A stretch of DNA of 64,000 nucleotides. Source: Paralithodes platypus (Eukaryota; Arthropoda; Malacostraca; Decapoda; Lithodidae). Position 1 is the stretch's first letter; each line of letters opens with the position of its first letter. Where the stretch lies: NCBI GenBank assembly GCA_032716605.1, contig CM064530.1, positions 8,231,150-8,295,149 of the forward strand. The letters run 5' to 3'. Below are positions 1-11,044 of this stretch, piece after piece. The notes beneath the pieces were generated by a model that was given only the letters and a program-made list of their open reading frames with translations, was not told the origin of the DNA and ran no database searches. Made by a program: the position numbers and the translations under genes.

Positions 1-280
1 CTGACATTATTAACCTATGATATTTTAACATCTAGTTTTCGTGGGATTGACAGGAGTGACTTATGTAGGTTGTGTTTTCTTGTATTTCTAAATTTCCTCC
101 ATATCTTACCAGCTGAAGTTTGCCCTCATTAAATTGCATGTTATCATCTTTGACTCACTGACATACTGCATTCATGTCAGCTTCCAGTTAATTTTACTTC
201 TATTGTGGTTATTCATCTACGAATGATGAGACATAGCTATGTTTTACATTAGCATCGACATCAATAATTTGGATGAGGAA

Positions 281-1200
281 GTGTAAAGTACCGGTACCCT
301 GGGGAACAGAGCTTATAACCTCAATACTGCCTTGTTTATTGCTCCTATTAATCAGAATGTTGTAAATCCACCTACCTACCTTTCAGGTGATCACTTTTGC
401 TTTCAGTTTATGTGCTATAATTCCATGATCATATTTATCAAATGCTTTGGCAAAGTCTGTGTATGACATCTACATTTCTCTTCCAGGGCATCTAGGACTT
501 TGTTATTTGTGTTCTTGCAGCTGCGAGAGACATGATATTTTTGCTCTAAACCCATGTTGAATGTGTTGTGAAGCCAAGTTTCTTCCACATAATTGGAGAT
601 TTCTCCTCGTAACAGTCTTTCAAACATTTTGGTGATATGAGATGCTAATGCTACTGGGCAGTAGTGTTTTTGGGCAGAGCCTTACTTCCTCCTTTGTGGA
701 GTGGTGCATTTGTTGTGTTTTTCAGACTTTCTGGAATATCTCCAGTATGTAGGCTCTTTCTCAACATTATGGCTAGAGGTCTTGCTAGTGATATTCTGCC
801 GTTTTGAGCAGGACTGAGCTCCATCAATCCGGTCCTGGGGATGAGTGGAGTGGCATGCTTTATTGCCCTTTCTATGTTTGTTGGCACACATTCTATATCT
901 GTTATCAGCCATAAAGAATATGTTTTGAATTTCGATGGTTCTAGATTGGTTGGGATGGCTGAACACGATTTCATACTGCTTCCGCTGAAGTTCCTAATTT
1001 CTTTTGTTATTTGTGGTGTAAGTTCCATAATTTTCAATGCTCAACAATATTTAGAATTTTTGCTTTGCATATGAACAGCAGTGTATTGCATATTTATCTG
1101 TTTATTGAATAGTCTTGTAATCTCTTCTAATTGTTGTATTTGATAGGATGTTCGCAACTTGTGTTAAATGTCATCTATTTCCCTCCACATGTTGTTAATT
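281..1200 (-). mobile_element. Decayed LINE (family Lb), reverse-transcriptase fragment
   Basis: Minus-strand translation gives pieces of a non-LTR retrotransposon reverse transcriptase. The piece at 651-1037 reads through the finger region (GDIPESLKN, then LHKGGSKALPKN). The piece at 415-627 continues it in another frame (the RGEISNYVEETWLHNTF region). The same protein stretch is better preserved at 26895-27560, which identifies the family. The copy is broken by several frameshifts and stops and lacks the FADD catalytic block in an open frame. It is a dead 5'-truncated copy. The exact ends are uncertain. Confidence 0.75.
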
Positions 1201-1224
1201 TGTAGTACCCTAGTAGTAGTAGTA

Positions 1225-1340
1225 ATTTTTTTTGTCTATGTGAGTGAGGGAGACAAAAGGCAAAACTGCCTTTAGCGAGTGCCTTCCCCAGAGTTGAAAG
1301 AGTGACAGGGCCAAAATCAAGGGACGTTCGAGCCAAAATA
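1225..1340 (-). mobile_element. LINE family Lc, 3' end fragment with poly(A) tail
   Basis: On the minus strand this is the last ~115 bp of LINE Lc: the end of the coding region, the short 3' UTR and a poly(A) tail (the T-run at 1225-1234 on the plus strand). It matches the ends of the copies at 1609-1929 and 22895-24046. It is severely 5'-truncated. Confidence 0.75.
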
Positions 1341-1608
1341 CTAAGCCAGATAGGGAGAGCCTGTATAACAATAAATTGCTTCGTTTGTAGAGACTACTCC
1401 TTTTTCTTCCTTGCTTACTTCTGTATTTCTCTGTTCTCTCTGGAAATTGAGTAGCACACACGTTCTTAACTACTTCGTTACTAGGCTAAGGCATTCAGAG
1501 ATGGTTTTGTCTGTCATTTGAGTCTCCCAGCCTATTTCCTCAATTTTTTGGTTTATGCTTGCCCCATTAACATGCCAAATAATAAAGTTGTACTAACTGA
1601 AAGGGCCA

Positions 1609-1929
1609 TTTTTCTTTTTTGTTTTTTGTTTTTTCCTATGTGATTGAGGGAGGCAAAAGGCATAACTGCCTATAGCGAGTGCCTCCCCCATAGTTGAAAG
1701 AGTGACAGGGCCAAAATCAAGGGACGTTCGAGCCAAAATGCCTGGACACACTGACTTTGAAGCAATTTAAGTCATAGGAAGAGGGAAAGACTGATTCTGG
1801 GAGAGAGTTCCAGAGCTCAGCTGTTGAGTAGAAGAAAGTTTGAGAGTAACGTTTCACTCTTGGGTTGGAGAGTTGCACAGAGTAGGGGTGGGATTGAGTT
1901 GCAAGACGGGTACCACGTGCCCTACGTAA
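1609..1929 (-). mobile_element. LINE family Lc, 5'-truncated 3' end
   Basis: The minus strand encodes the C-terminal tail of an Lc reverse transcriptase (ELWNSLPESVFPSSYDLN... RHFGSNVP), followed by the 3' UTR and a poly(A) tail. The amino acids are nearly the same as the end of the plus-strand copy ending at 23948. The 5' truncation point runs into a (GT)n tract at about 1940-1970. Confidence 0.85.
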
Positions 1930-2128
1930 AGTTTGTGATCTCAGTGTGTGTGTGTGTGTGTGTGTGTGTTTATTTAAGCTTGATGGAGTTCTAAGACAGT
2001 AATATATAAATATATACCGGTATATGACCAAATATATACCGGTATATGACCAAATAAACCAAACACCTCCCCTTAGAAACGTGCCAATACCCTGTGTACA
2101 ATAGATACCGCTTTAGAAACAACAGTCT

Positions 2129-2501
2129 TTAACCCCTTCTGTACCGGCGACGTCTGTCTTATTTCATTCTAGCTATATTTAGACGATTTTCTGCAGTTCA
2201 AGAATGATCTGTGGTAGGTAAAAAGGGTTAATTGAGATAGTTCGAAGCCTGTTAATTGTTGTAGGCCCTTTTTAAACTGATTAAACTCGTCTAATAGTAG
2301 CCAGAATAAAGTTAAAGGGACGGCACTGGTTAAGAATCCCTCTAATGACATCAAGGCTTACAGTAGGAAAGATATATGGTAGCTAAAGGAATTAATTGAG
2401 ATAGTCTTTTTATGGGTAGCTGTCCTTCTTAACCTGAATAAAATCGTCTAATAGTTGCCAGAATATAATGAAAAGGACGCCACCGGTACAGAATGGATTA
2501 A
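2129..2501. mobile_element. M3 TTAA-bounded foldback element
   Basis: Bounded by TTAA at 2129-2132 and 2498-2501. The left end reads TTAACCCCTTCTGTACCGGC and the right end is its imperfect inverse (CCGGTACAGAATGGATTAA). An internal near-copy of the right end at about 2310-2332 suggests a partial internal duplication or a nested relative. No coding capacity. Confidence 0.75.
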
Positions 2502-2503
2502 GA

Positions 2504-2790
2504 ATATGTATATAATATATATTGTGGATTATACGAGATGACTATGTATATGTATATAATGTGTATATAATATGTATATAATATGTATATAATATATATT
2601 GTGGATTATACGAGGTGACTATGTATATGTATATAATGTGTATATAATATGTATATAATATGTATATAATATATATTGTGGATTATACGAGGTGACTATG
2701 TATATGTATATAATGTGTATATAATAATGTATATAATATATACGGTATATAATATATATTGTGGATTATACGAGATGACTATGAATATGG
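2504..2790. repeat. ~79-bp AT-rich minisatellite, about 4 units
   Basis: The block TGTGGATTATACGAG recurs about every 79 bp (near 2523, 2602, 2681 and 2760), with alternating TATATAATATG/GTATATAATG filler between. Units are highly similar, and the last is truncated. Confidence 0.85.
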
Positions 2791-3115
2791 TATGAAGGTT
2801 GTATATGTATGAGTAGGCGAAGGTGTGTATACTGTATTATAATGCGTATAATATGTGTGTATGATTGAATATGTGATTTGTATTTATCTATTTACATGCC
2901 AGTATATGTACAGTGTATGTGTATAATTATATGTATGTCACTGTGTATATTCTTATTTATTCACCAACCCACCAATTTACAAATATACCTTACAAATATA
3001 CCTAATTAAAGAAATCAATGAAACTGATGAATATATGTTGTGCTCCAAGGACTCGAACCTAGGATACTCACACTCGAATACTGAATATTAATCTGAGTTG
3101 CATACCCAACTGCAT
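2791..3115. other. AT-rich intergenic DNA with a weak tRNA-like block
   Basis: No gene is seen. At 3045-3115 the minus strand contains GGTTCGAGTCC, a good RNA polymerase III B-box, downstream of a poor A-box candidate. This may be the remnant of a tRNA-derived SINE. No cloverleaf can be drawn convincingly. Confidence 0.3.
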
Positions 3116-3425
3116 TCAGATTTTATTACGTTCCGCTCATTAGTTTGGCGATTTTAAGACCTTTCGCCCAATTTCTTTGTCAATATTAAGACTTTTCGTG
3201 TCATTTAAGTGTCGATTGTTTTCCTGGCGAGCGATAGCGAGCCTGTAATATAAGAGGAACCGGCCTTTAGCCGGAACATTCTTCTATCAACAAATTTACA
3301 AATTTATCTCGAAGGAGGGTCTTGGGGTGTGTGTTTTTTTTTAAAGTTTAATGGAGTTTTAGGGAGGAAACTAAAACATAATTACAAAAAATAAATAAAT
3401 TATGAAATAAACACATCTCCCCTTA
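3116..3425 (+). mobile_element. M1 TTAA element, 5'-truncated
   Basis: Carries the M1 core (GGCGAGCGATAGCGAGCC), the CCGGCCTTTAGCCGG hairpin and the right terminus CTCCCCTTAA ending at 3425. The left terminus is missing. A second M1 3'-end fragment follows at 3470-3540 after a T-run. Confidence 0.85.
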
Positions 3426-3469
3426 ATGTGTTTGTGAGTTGACTCCTACCTTGATTTTTTTTTTTTTTT

Positions 3470-3540
3470 TTTTTTTTTTTAAGCCTGATGAAGGTCTAGG
3501 GAGGAAACTAAAAATATATATATAAAAATACGTAAAGAAG
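3470..3540 (+). mobile_element. M1 3'-end fragment
   Basis: Matches the M1 segment around AAGCTTGATGGAGGTCTAGG to GGAGGAAACTAAA, starting at a poly(T) run. Too short to define ends. Confidence 0.6.
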
Positions 3541-3960
3541 CACATAAACTGTATCGTCCTTTTAATTGTATTCTGGCAACTATTAGAAGATGATGTTATG
3601 ATGTGATGCAATAAACTGGTGCCACAAGGACTCATTGTTAACAGTCCTTTTCCTGATACAATATACTGTAAGGCTTAAACTCGTTTGGCTACATATACGT
3701 CTATTGTGGAATATTGAGAGATAACAGGATCTCTCTCTCTCTCTCAGACACACCTGTAGTAACGTTTGACTGATACATTTTGTTTTGTTTTATCTAAAAA
3801 GAGTAGGCTACTGCTTTACTAGGCTACAGTGACACCAGGGCCATCTGTTGATACAGTATATTAACCCCTTGTGTGCAGTCACACTTTATTTTATATAATC
3901 TCTATTTGGTGAATTGTATATTTAGTTACATATGCTGTTATATATATATATTTGTTTAAG
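3541..3960. other. Non-coding DNA with a short (CT)n and an M3-like end
   Basis: Contains a short (CT)n tract at about 3731-3745. A TTAACCCCTTGTGTGCAGTC sequence near 3861 resembles the terminus of M3 without a partner. No gene is recognised. Confidence 0.4.
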
Positions 3961-4190
3961 GTTAGGTTATCACACCTGGTAGCCTATTTCTGCGTATTTC
4001 AATTTTATTATTTTCGGTTAGGCTATTCAACGCTGGTAGCCTATTGGTGCATATTTAATTTTTTTTTAAACTTTTGGTTAGGCTATCGCCCCTGGAAGCC
4101 TAATCCTGCGAATCTCAAATTTTTTGTTTTCGGTTAGGCTATCACCCCTGATAACCTATTGTTGTGTATTTCAACATATTTGTTTTCGGT
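3960..4190 (+). repeat. ~58-bp tandem repeat directly 5' of the La LINE ORF1
   Basis: Four diverged head-to-tail units, each opening with a GTTAGG(C/T)TAT block and containing a CCTGG-AGCCTA-like block and a T-rich end. They begin near 3960, 4017, 4077 and 4132. A shorter degenerate repeat (AAGTGTTTTAAAGTGAGTG) follows at about 4190-4275 and leads straight to the ORF1 start. The position suggests the 5' UTR or promoter monomers of the LINE. That role is inferred. Confidence 0.7.
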
Positions 4191-4287
4191 TGAAGTGATT
4201 GAAGTGTTTCTAAAGTGAGTGAAGTGTTTTAAAGTGAGTTAAGTGTTTTAAAGTGAGTGAAGTGATCTGAAGAAACTGACTGTTACC

Positions 4288-5325
4288 ATGCCTCGCACTT
4301 GTACGAACTGCGCCGGTAGGTTTGGTGAGTCCATGGTTGTTACTGTCAATCTTCAAGTCTGCCGTCTCTGCCAGCAACAAGAGAATTTGACAGTGAAATT
4401 AGATGAAGCCTACAACAAGATCAACGTCCTCACCATGAAGCTGGAATCACTCCAAGAGTTTGTAACACTCAACGTTGGAGTACCACAAACTTCAATTGTC
4501 ACCGCAACTCCAGCAGCCACCAACGCCCCAACGTCAACTGCCAACAATTCAACGCCTGCAGTAGCCATTTCATCTGATGGTTCTGATACTCAAGAAACAA
4601 ATAGTAACTCTCTTCCCGCTCAAGACAACTTCCGTGTTGTGAGGAACAACGTTTGCCCCAAGACCAGGAAACCCATACCGATTACCGAGTGTCAAAACCG
4701 CTTCCAGATTCTCGCAGACTCAGATGACGAAGCGGAAATAGAAGAAGTCCGGCTCGTGGGAGACTCGATGATACGTGGTCAGCTCACAGAGTTTTGCGCC
4801 AGAGCACCTAAGACCAGGAAGCGTTTTTGTATCCCTGGTGGTGGTGTGGACGACGTAGTTGCTGCAGTTGACGAAGTATCTAAGCTGGCCCCTGCTAATA
4901 CAATGTACGTCATCCACGTTGGATCCAGCGATGTACAGCGAACCCGGTCGGAAGATTTGCTTTTAAAGTACCAGCAGCTGATCAAGTCGTTTAAGGAGAA
5001 GTCATCAAGGATCATCGTCTCAGGAATCGTCCCCCGGCTTGGTGTAAAGAGCCGATTTTACAATATAGCCACCAGCACAAATCGTTGTCTAGCAAACCTC
5101 TGCAGGAAGGAAAACGTGGGATTCGTCGACACCTGGGACAATTTCTACTATGATGACTATTTGTTTTCGGACGATGGAGTTCATCTGAACCAGGTGGGAG
5201 CAGCACGTTTTGGGCGTCTTCTCAACGATGCGGTGAAGGATTTTCGGAGAAGAAATCGACTCAGCACAGGACAACCAGGAAGGAGGACCGAAGACAGCGA
5301 GGGCGGCAACCTGCGAAGGAATTAA
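4288..5325 (+). CDS. LINE La ORF1: zinc-finger-like plus SGNH/esterase-like protein
   Basis: A 345-residue protein typical of CR1-clade ORF1. The N-terminus has two CxxC pairs (Cys5/8 and Cys25/28), a possible zinc knuckle or PHD-like fold. A predicted coiled coil (about 30-60) follows, then a Thr/Ser/Ala/Pro-rich linker (about 65-110). From about 155 to 330 it resembles a GDSL/SGNH hydrolase: GDS with nucleophile Ser160, a GSSD block at 212-215, and a C-terminal DGVHLN with Asp296 and His299. Esterase domains are known in CR1 ORF1 proteins; their role in retrotransposition is unclear, possibly lipid or membrane contact. The ATG at 4288 is the first good start after the 5' repeats. The frame is uninterrupted, and ORF2 starts 26 bp downstream in another frame. 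Confidence 0.85.
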   Translation: MPRTCTNCAGRFGESMVVTVNLQVCRLCQQQENLTVKLDEAYNKINVLTMKLESLQEFVTLNVGVPQTSIVTATPAATNAPTSTANNSTPAVAISSDGSDTQETNSNSLPAQDNFRVVRNNVCPKTRKPIPITECQNRFQILADSDDEAEIEEVRLVGDSMIRGQLTEFCARAPKTRKRFCIPGGGVDDVVAAVDEVSKLAPANTMYVIHVGSSDVQRTRSEDLLLKYQQLIKSFKEKSSRIIVSGIVPRLGVKSRFYNIATSTNRCLANLCRKENVGFVDTWDNFYYDDYLFSDDGVHLNQVGAARFGRLLNDAVKDFRRRNRLSTGQPGRRTEDSEGGNLRRN

Positions 5326-5351
5326 ATGCTAATCTGTCAAGAACCGCGAAT

Positions 5352-7895
5352 TTGGATAAAGCTCCACCAACACGACCCAAATTCAAAACCGCCAGGGATA
5401 ACGACCGAGGACCGATGTCAGCCATGAATGTAAATGTAGATCCGATCAGAACCAAAAATTTGATTAAAGAACGTTCTGTGAGTTCTAAAACCGCAACTTT
5501 AAAGGTTTTCTATGCAAACGCTCGTAGCATACGCAATAAATTTTCAGATTTAGAGGAACTAGTGTTTACTGAAAATTATGATGTGATTGGTATAACAGAA
5601 TCTTGGCTCAATACAGTAGATAGAGACTTTTTAGCAGAGTATTCACTTCCCGGTTATGTAATGTTTGAGAAAAGCCGAATAAATAAAAATGGAGGTGGCG
5701 TTTTATTTTATATCAAAGAAAGTCTTAACCTGACCCTCTTGTCAAAACCTCAAATTGTGAACGTCGACATATCTTTTGTGCTAATAAAGAATAATAAAGG
5801 TACACAAATAATACTTGCATTAATATACAGACCTCCAGCTCAATCAGTGCAAACTGACCGAGAAATTTATGAACAAATTGCAGATGTAAGTAACTCACAA
5901 GATACCGTATTTTTTGGTGACTTTAATTTACCTGTAACCAAGTGGGGCGATACTCTTACTTCACACTTCGGACATGACTTGTATACGAACTTGCAAGAGA
6001 GTTCGCTTTATCAATTTGTTCGAACACCGACCCGTGGTAATAACGTTCTTGACATTGTACTTGCAACAAAAGAAGAATTAATAGAGAATTTGAATGTTGG
6101 TGATGAATTCAGTAACAGCGACCATCGTACGATAACTTTCACTTTAAACTTTACTAGTAACGAACCAAATAGTAGAATCGAAAAAGTCCCTAATTTCAAG
6201 AAAGCAAACTTTCATAAACTTAGAGCTATGTTTAAAGAAACTGACTGGAGCTTTTTAATTAACAATAACGACATAAATACATCTTGGAAGTTAATCGAAA
6301 CCACTTACCTAAAAGCAGTGCAAGACTGCATACCATCGAAAATACGGAGTCCAGGCCATAATAATAAGCCCAAATGGTGGAATAAAGATATTTCAAACTG
6401 CCTGCTTGCTAAAAAATGTGCTAATGATAGATTAAAATCCTCACAAAATGACGAAGAACGGGTGAAATTTGTAGAGCTACGACGCAAAGCCAAAAAGTTA
6501 ATTAAGCAAAGTAAAAAGACGCTAGAGTTACATATTGCGAATCAAAGTAAAACAAACCCGAAAGAATTCTATAGTTATATCAGAAAGAAAAAAGTAGTTA
6601 CTTCAACTGTTGGACCGTTAGTCGATAAAAATGGAGAATACACCAAAGACGAAGTACAAATGAGTAATGCCCTCAATACCTTCTTTGCATCAGTATTTAC
6701 AACAGAAGACCTCAGTGATATCCCTACACCATCGCCGATTCAGATTGATAATTCAGATGTTCTAAGCAATATCACCGTTACAGAGAGAGAAGTATTGAAT
6801 TGTTTAGATAAACTCAAGGTAAATAAAACGCCTGGACCTGATACAATCTCGCCTAGAGTTCTAAAGGAAGCTAAGGATGAGCTCTCCAAACCACTGACAT
6901 TACTATTCAATAAATCCTTGCAGTCTGGAACTATGCCTGATCAGTGGAAGATAGCCAACGTAACACCGATATTCAAAAAAGGCAGCAAATCCCTACCCAG
7001 TAACTATCGTCCAATTAGCTTAACCTCAGTTGTATGTAAAATGCTAGAAACGGTCATAAGAGACAGACTCGTAAATCACTTAGAGGAAAATAACATACTT
7101 AAAGATACTCAACACGGCTTTCGTAAAAAACGTTCCTGTTTAACAAACCTCTTAGACTTCTTCCACGATATCCTCAACCTCTACGATGAGAGTAAAGCTG
7201 TAGATATTATATACCGTGATTTTCAAAAGGCCTTTGACAAAGTTCCCCACAAACGTTTACTGCTAAAACTAAAAGCGCATGGAATACAAGACGGTGTGTT
7301 GAAATGGATAGAAAATTGGCTCAGCGACAGAAAGCAAAGAGTAGTCATAAACGGTAAGGCATCTAAATGGACCAATGTAAGTAGCGGGGTACCCCAGGGA
7401 TCGGTACTAGGACCAATTCTCTTTCTAATTTACATCAACGACATAGATGAGGGTCTCACCTGTACAATCTCAAAATTTGCTGACGATACAAAAATTGCAA
7501 ATAGCGTACTCTCAAAAGATCAAGTTGACGATATGCAACACAATCTAGATAAATTGTCACATTGGGCCCAAATTTGGCAAACGAGTTTCAATGCGGATAA
7601 ATGTAAAGTACTACATATCGGATACCTAAATGAGAAAGCAAACTATTCGATGAATGGCACTCAGCTTAAGAATGTAAACAGAGAAACCGATCTGGGAGTA
7701 ACAATATCGAGTAACCTAAAACCGAGTCAACAATGTTCAGAAGTTGTTAAGAAGGCAAACAAAATAATTGGCTTTATAGGCAGATCATTTGAGCATAAAT
7801 CCAAAGACGTAATCCTAACCCTTTACAATTCCTTAGTCCGCCCTCTTCTGGAATACTGGTTCAATGCTGGTGCCCTTATTACCAAAAAGACATAA
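5352..7895 (+). pseudogene. LINE La ORF2: endonuclease and reverse transcriptase, 1-base frameshift near 7858
   Basis: 847 residues. The APE-type endonuclease is at about 50-270, with catalytic Glu83 (ITESW), the GDFNLP block (Asp190, Asn192) and SDH (Asp257/His258). The reverse transcriptase is at about 470-740: TPGPD, NYRPISL, first catalytic Asp623 (YRDFQKAFD), SGVPQGSVLGP and FADD (Asp711/712). Translation from 5352 uses TTG; the first in-frame ATG is at 5416, so initiation may follow ORF1 by reinitiation. Compared with the minus copy at 34473-35887, one C is missing between 7858 and 7859. This ends the frame at 7895 and separates the C-terminal tail at 7931-8236. All catalytic motifs lie before the break. 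Confidence 0.9.
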
Positions 7896-8302
7896 ACAAG
7901 CTAGAACGAGTTCAACGTAGAGTTACCAAAATGATACCTAGCCTAAAGAACAAACCATACGAAGAGCGTCTTAGAGAATTAAATCTATTTCCTTTAACCC
8001 AGCGCAGATTAAGAGGTGACTTAATTCAAGTGTTCAAAATCATCAAAGGCATCGACAATATGAACTGTAGTAAGTACTTCACTATCGACCAATCTAATTA
8101 CACGCGGGGAAACGGTTGCAAAATTATTGGTAAATCTTTTAACTCACACGAATCTAAGAATTTCTTCTTCAATCGAGTTGTCAACTTGTGGAATGGGCTT
8201 CCCCGAGACGTTATAGACTGCAGCACCGTTGATTAATTTAAATTCCGCCTAGACAAATATCTCCCATCAAACCCGCGACTGACTGCGTTTGTAAATGAAT
8301 AA
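7896..8302 (+). pseudogene. LINE La ORF2 C-terminal part after frameshift, with a nonsense codon
   Basis: Continues ORF2 in the shifted frame (MIPSLKNKPYEERLRELNLFPLTQRR... then the TRGNGCKIIG block). A TAA at 8234-8236 replaces a serine codon seen in both minus-strand copies. The remaining homologous tail (LDKYLA/LPSNPRLTAFVNE-like) ends near 8302. The cysteine-poor C-terminal domain is typical of CR1/Jockey ORF2 proteins. Confidence 0.85.
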
Positions 8303-8519
8303 CTTTATCCTCCCCTCAGTTACTAACCCATATGTCCCCTACTAACTTCCTAGTCCTGCCACGTTAGTGGCAGGGCAGTAGTTCCCTTTCCAATGTTCCC
8401 TTACCCACTCTAAACCACTGTTTGGACACTTGATCCTCAGTGTTTTGGAGGACAAGCAGCCTAGAAGGGTCACTAGATCTGTTGTTGCTTGATTTCCTTT
8501 GTACTCCTTTGTAATTTGT

Positions 8520-8640
8520 ACACTATCGCTCTCTCTCACACTATCGCTCTCTCTTTAACACACACACTCTCACTCTCTCTCTCACTCGCTCTCTCTCTCT
8601 TTCACACACACACTCTCCCTCTCTCTCCATAATCATGTAG
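8520..8640. repeat. (TC)n/(AC)n simple repeat at the 3' end of LINE La
   Basis: Interrupted CTCTCTCT and CACACACA runs start exactly where La ends. The two other La copies with a visible 3' end also abut TC/GA or CACT repeats. Confidence 0.85.
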
Positions 8641-8759
8641 CAGGGAGGCCAAGTGTCTGGAAAAAGCCAATATACAAAGAAGGTGGGAAAGGCCAACCAA
8701 GTAATTATAAACCAAATATGTACGTCGATAATAGGAAAACTCATGGAAACACTCCTGAT

Positions 8760-8944
8760 AACACACACACACACAACTCACCTGATCCACCAACACCACC
8801 TCTCTCCACACACACACACACACACCTGATCCACCAACACCACCTCTCTCCACACACACACACACACCTGATCCACCAACACCACCTCTCTCCACACACA
8901 CACACACACACACAACTCACCTGATCCACCAACACCACCTCTCT

Positions 8945-8998
<54 letters not shown>

Positions 8999-9010
8999 GA
9001 TCCACCATTT
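8760..9010. repeat. Compound minisatellite: (AC)n plus CCTGATCCACCAACACCACC, about 5 units
   Basis: The block CCTGATCCACCAACACCACC followed by TCTCTCCACACAC recurs near 8779, 8827, 8867, 8920 and (partly) 8996. The (AC)n part has variable length. Confidence 0.9.
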
Positions 9011-9099
9011 TCTTATGTTCTTATGTAAAAGCGACCCACCCATCTTCCCTGAACCAAAACGTTTGTGGTATAACCTTATCCCTCAAGATGACCATTATG

Positions 9100-9310
9100 G
9101 TAATCCCGCGGGGGGGGGGGAGCCAGGTATAGTCTAGTTCTAGTTAATCTCAAGGGCTGCTGCACCCACCAAACACCACCTGTCACCTGTCCGGGAGGCA
9201 GGCGGGAAGTTCCGTAAAACCGGACACGGGGAACCACTGTACACAGACGTTTGACAAAACCGCCCCACCGCTCGGCGATATCACCGCCGCAGACGATTTT
9301 TTGCTGTTCT
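9100..9310 (-). repeat. Unknown dispersed repeat F, minus copy
   Basis: The reverse complement of about 9180-9300 matches 11045-11165. Shared blocks are GGCGGTGATATC, CAAACGTCTG, GTACAGTGGT and GTGTCCGGTTTTACGGAA. The copy begins beside a G10 run. No coding frame is conserved between the two copies, so it is treated as a dispersed repeat of unknown type. Confidence 0.6.
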
Positions 9311-9493
9311 GCCATACGATCAAACCTTGAACAGATGATTGATTATGGAGTTGCTATCCATATATATTATATATTATGAATATATGGTAGTTCTAGAAGT
9401 TATATCTGACGAATCATTGAGGACAATTATTATTGATTATATATGTATAGGCCTATATATACATACGTTGATTAGTTTCTCAACGTTTGTTGT
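9311..9493. other. AT-rich unassigned DNA
   Basis: TATATA-rich sequence with no gene or repeat match inside this window. Confidence 0.5.
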
Positions 9494-10276
9494 TCCTTAC
9501 CTTACCTTTAGATACCTTTAGATGTGTTCGCCGCTCTTCTAGCGGCACCAAGGAGCGCGACGCCCCTCGTTATGGGTGGTGATTTGGTGCAGTAGACTGT
9601 TTGAAGCGACAGCTCGTTCCCTTGCGAGGATGGGCTCGTCTGGCACTTTTTGCAGTTCGACATCTAGGGCTCTCTTGAAGTTGTCTAACGAGATGTCCCT
9701 CATGTCTCTTACTCGCCGTGGGAGTTTGTTGAAGAGACGTGGGCCTCTGTGTGATAACCAGCTCTCTCGCAGAGAGCCCACAGCACCCCTGTTATTCATC
9801 CGGGGGATTTCGCATTCCCAGCCTCTCCTATCACTGAATTTCATGACTATTGGAGTATGTAGGTTTGGTACTAAACCCTCTGCGATTTTCCACGTGTATA
9901 GTATTAGCTAACGTTCTCTTCTACGTTCCAGTGAGTACAGATTCAGTGCTCTTAAACGCTCCCAATAGTGTAGCTGTTTTATCGAACTTATATGCGAAGT
10001 GAAATTTCTTTGTACACTCTCTACGTCATTTATTTCACCTGCTTTGTATGGGGATGTTAATACGCTACTGTATTCAAGCCGCGGTAGCACTAGAGATTTG
10101 AAGAGCGTTATCATAGGGCAATTCACCGCGTGTTTTAAAAGTACGCAGAATCCAACCCGTTAGACGTTTCGCAGCCGCCACTTTGACCTGGTTATGTACT
10201 TTGAAACCCATATTTTCAGACATTAATACCCCAAGGTCTTTCACACTGTCTTTCCGTTCTTCCCTGCTGCTTGCCA
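9494..10276 (-). mobile_element. LINE family Lf, 5'-truncated copy with broken RT C-terminus
   Basis: The minus strand encodes, in three frames separated by frameshifts, the tail of a LINE reverse transcriptase. The parts are a DLGVLMSENM block (10074-10277), a LPRLEYSSVLTSPY...RVQRN-like block (9908-10126), and a C-terminal RGPRLFNKLPRRVRDM...FKRALDVELQKVPDEP block (9539-9844). The 3' end has AAGGT repeats (CCTTACCTTACC on the plus strand). A second copy at 61130-61670 is nearly identical over the shared length. Confidence 0.85.
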
Positions 10277-10334
10277 TAATATGATGATGTTACGGCATCA
10301 GGCGATACTTTTTTTCCTAAATAAAGTAGCCTAC

Positions 10335-10545
10335 AGTACGATGAGAGCAGAGAAAGATTCAGAAATATGAATAATCGATTGAAGATTATTATTATGGAAA
10401 GAGGCATATAGTGAACGATAGTGCACATTTTGGTTTACTGTATAAATAGGTCTACGATGAGGAGAGAACGAAACATAATACAAATAATCCATTGATGATT
10501 ATTATTGAGAGAGACGTAATGGTGAACGTTACGGCACATTTTGGA
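10335..10545. repeat. Two diverged ~105-bp tandem units
   Basis: The series GATGAG(A)G.. / AATAATC.ATTGA.GATTATTATT / GAGGC-or-GAGACGTA / GTGAACG / GCACATTTTGG occurs twice, at about 10339-10432 and 10454-10545. No coding signal. Confidence 0.6.
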
Positions 10546-11040
10546 TGAAAAGAATGTTTTAGGTGGATTTTGAATATTCTCTGCTTTGCCTAAATTTACT
10601 ATTAGTCATTTCGTCCTATTCACGTTATGAACTAGGCTAAATTAATTGCTAAGACGAAACTACATTTGCTGTAATGTACAGTAGGCTACATTATAGGTAG
10701 ATCTGATATATTGATCACTAACCTCTATAACTCATAAACTACCTAGAGTAATAAAACTAATATTACTACAAAGTAATAAAGCTAATATTACTACAATTTA
10801 GGAAGAGTTAGCCAGAAAATAGGTGTAAATAATCACAGCTTGTTTGCTCTAGCCCAGTTTTTATTTTAGTTACAGAGCTTAGAAGTCAGGATTTTTGCCC
10901 TACCTATAATTAATGTACTATACTATAGGTAGCGCCAAAGAACTTGACAATTTTCTCGAACCCTTAACTTCTCATAACTCAAAATTAATGAAATTAATCG
11001 AGCTGACATTTCTATCATTAGGGAAGAGCCCACCAGGAAA
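10546..11040. other. AT-rich unassigned DNA
   Basis: Contains a short direct repeat (AGTAATAAAACTAATATTACTACA, seen twice near 10750-10800). No gene, RNA or mobile element is recognised. Confidence 0.4.
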
Positions 11041-11044
11041 TAGG

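Larger units (their letters stand above)
3960..8520 (+). mobile_element. Nearly full-length CR1-like LINE (family La)
   Basis: A non-LTR retrotransposon with repeated 5' UTR, ORF1 (4288-5325), ORF2 (5352-8285 including two lesions), and a 3' UTR with a stem-loop (CCTGCCACGTTAGTGGCAGG, about 8357-8376). It ends in a TTTGTAC-type short repeat at about 8500-8520 and is followed by TC/AC microsatellite. Two minus-strand partial copies in this window are almost identical over the 3' third, so the family amplified recently. This copy is crippled only by a 1-base deletion and one nonsense change. The 5' boundary is uncertain. Confidence 0.9.

Noticed and set aside
1210..1461. Small minus-strand gene at 1210-1461
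   Set aside because: The 3' half is the LINE Lc 3' UTR and poly(A). The frame is chance.
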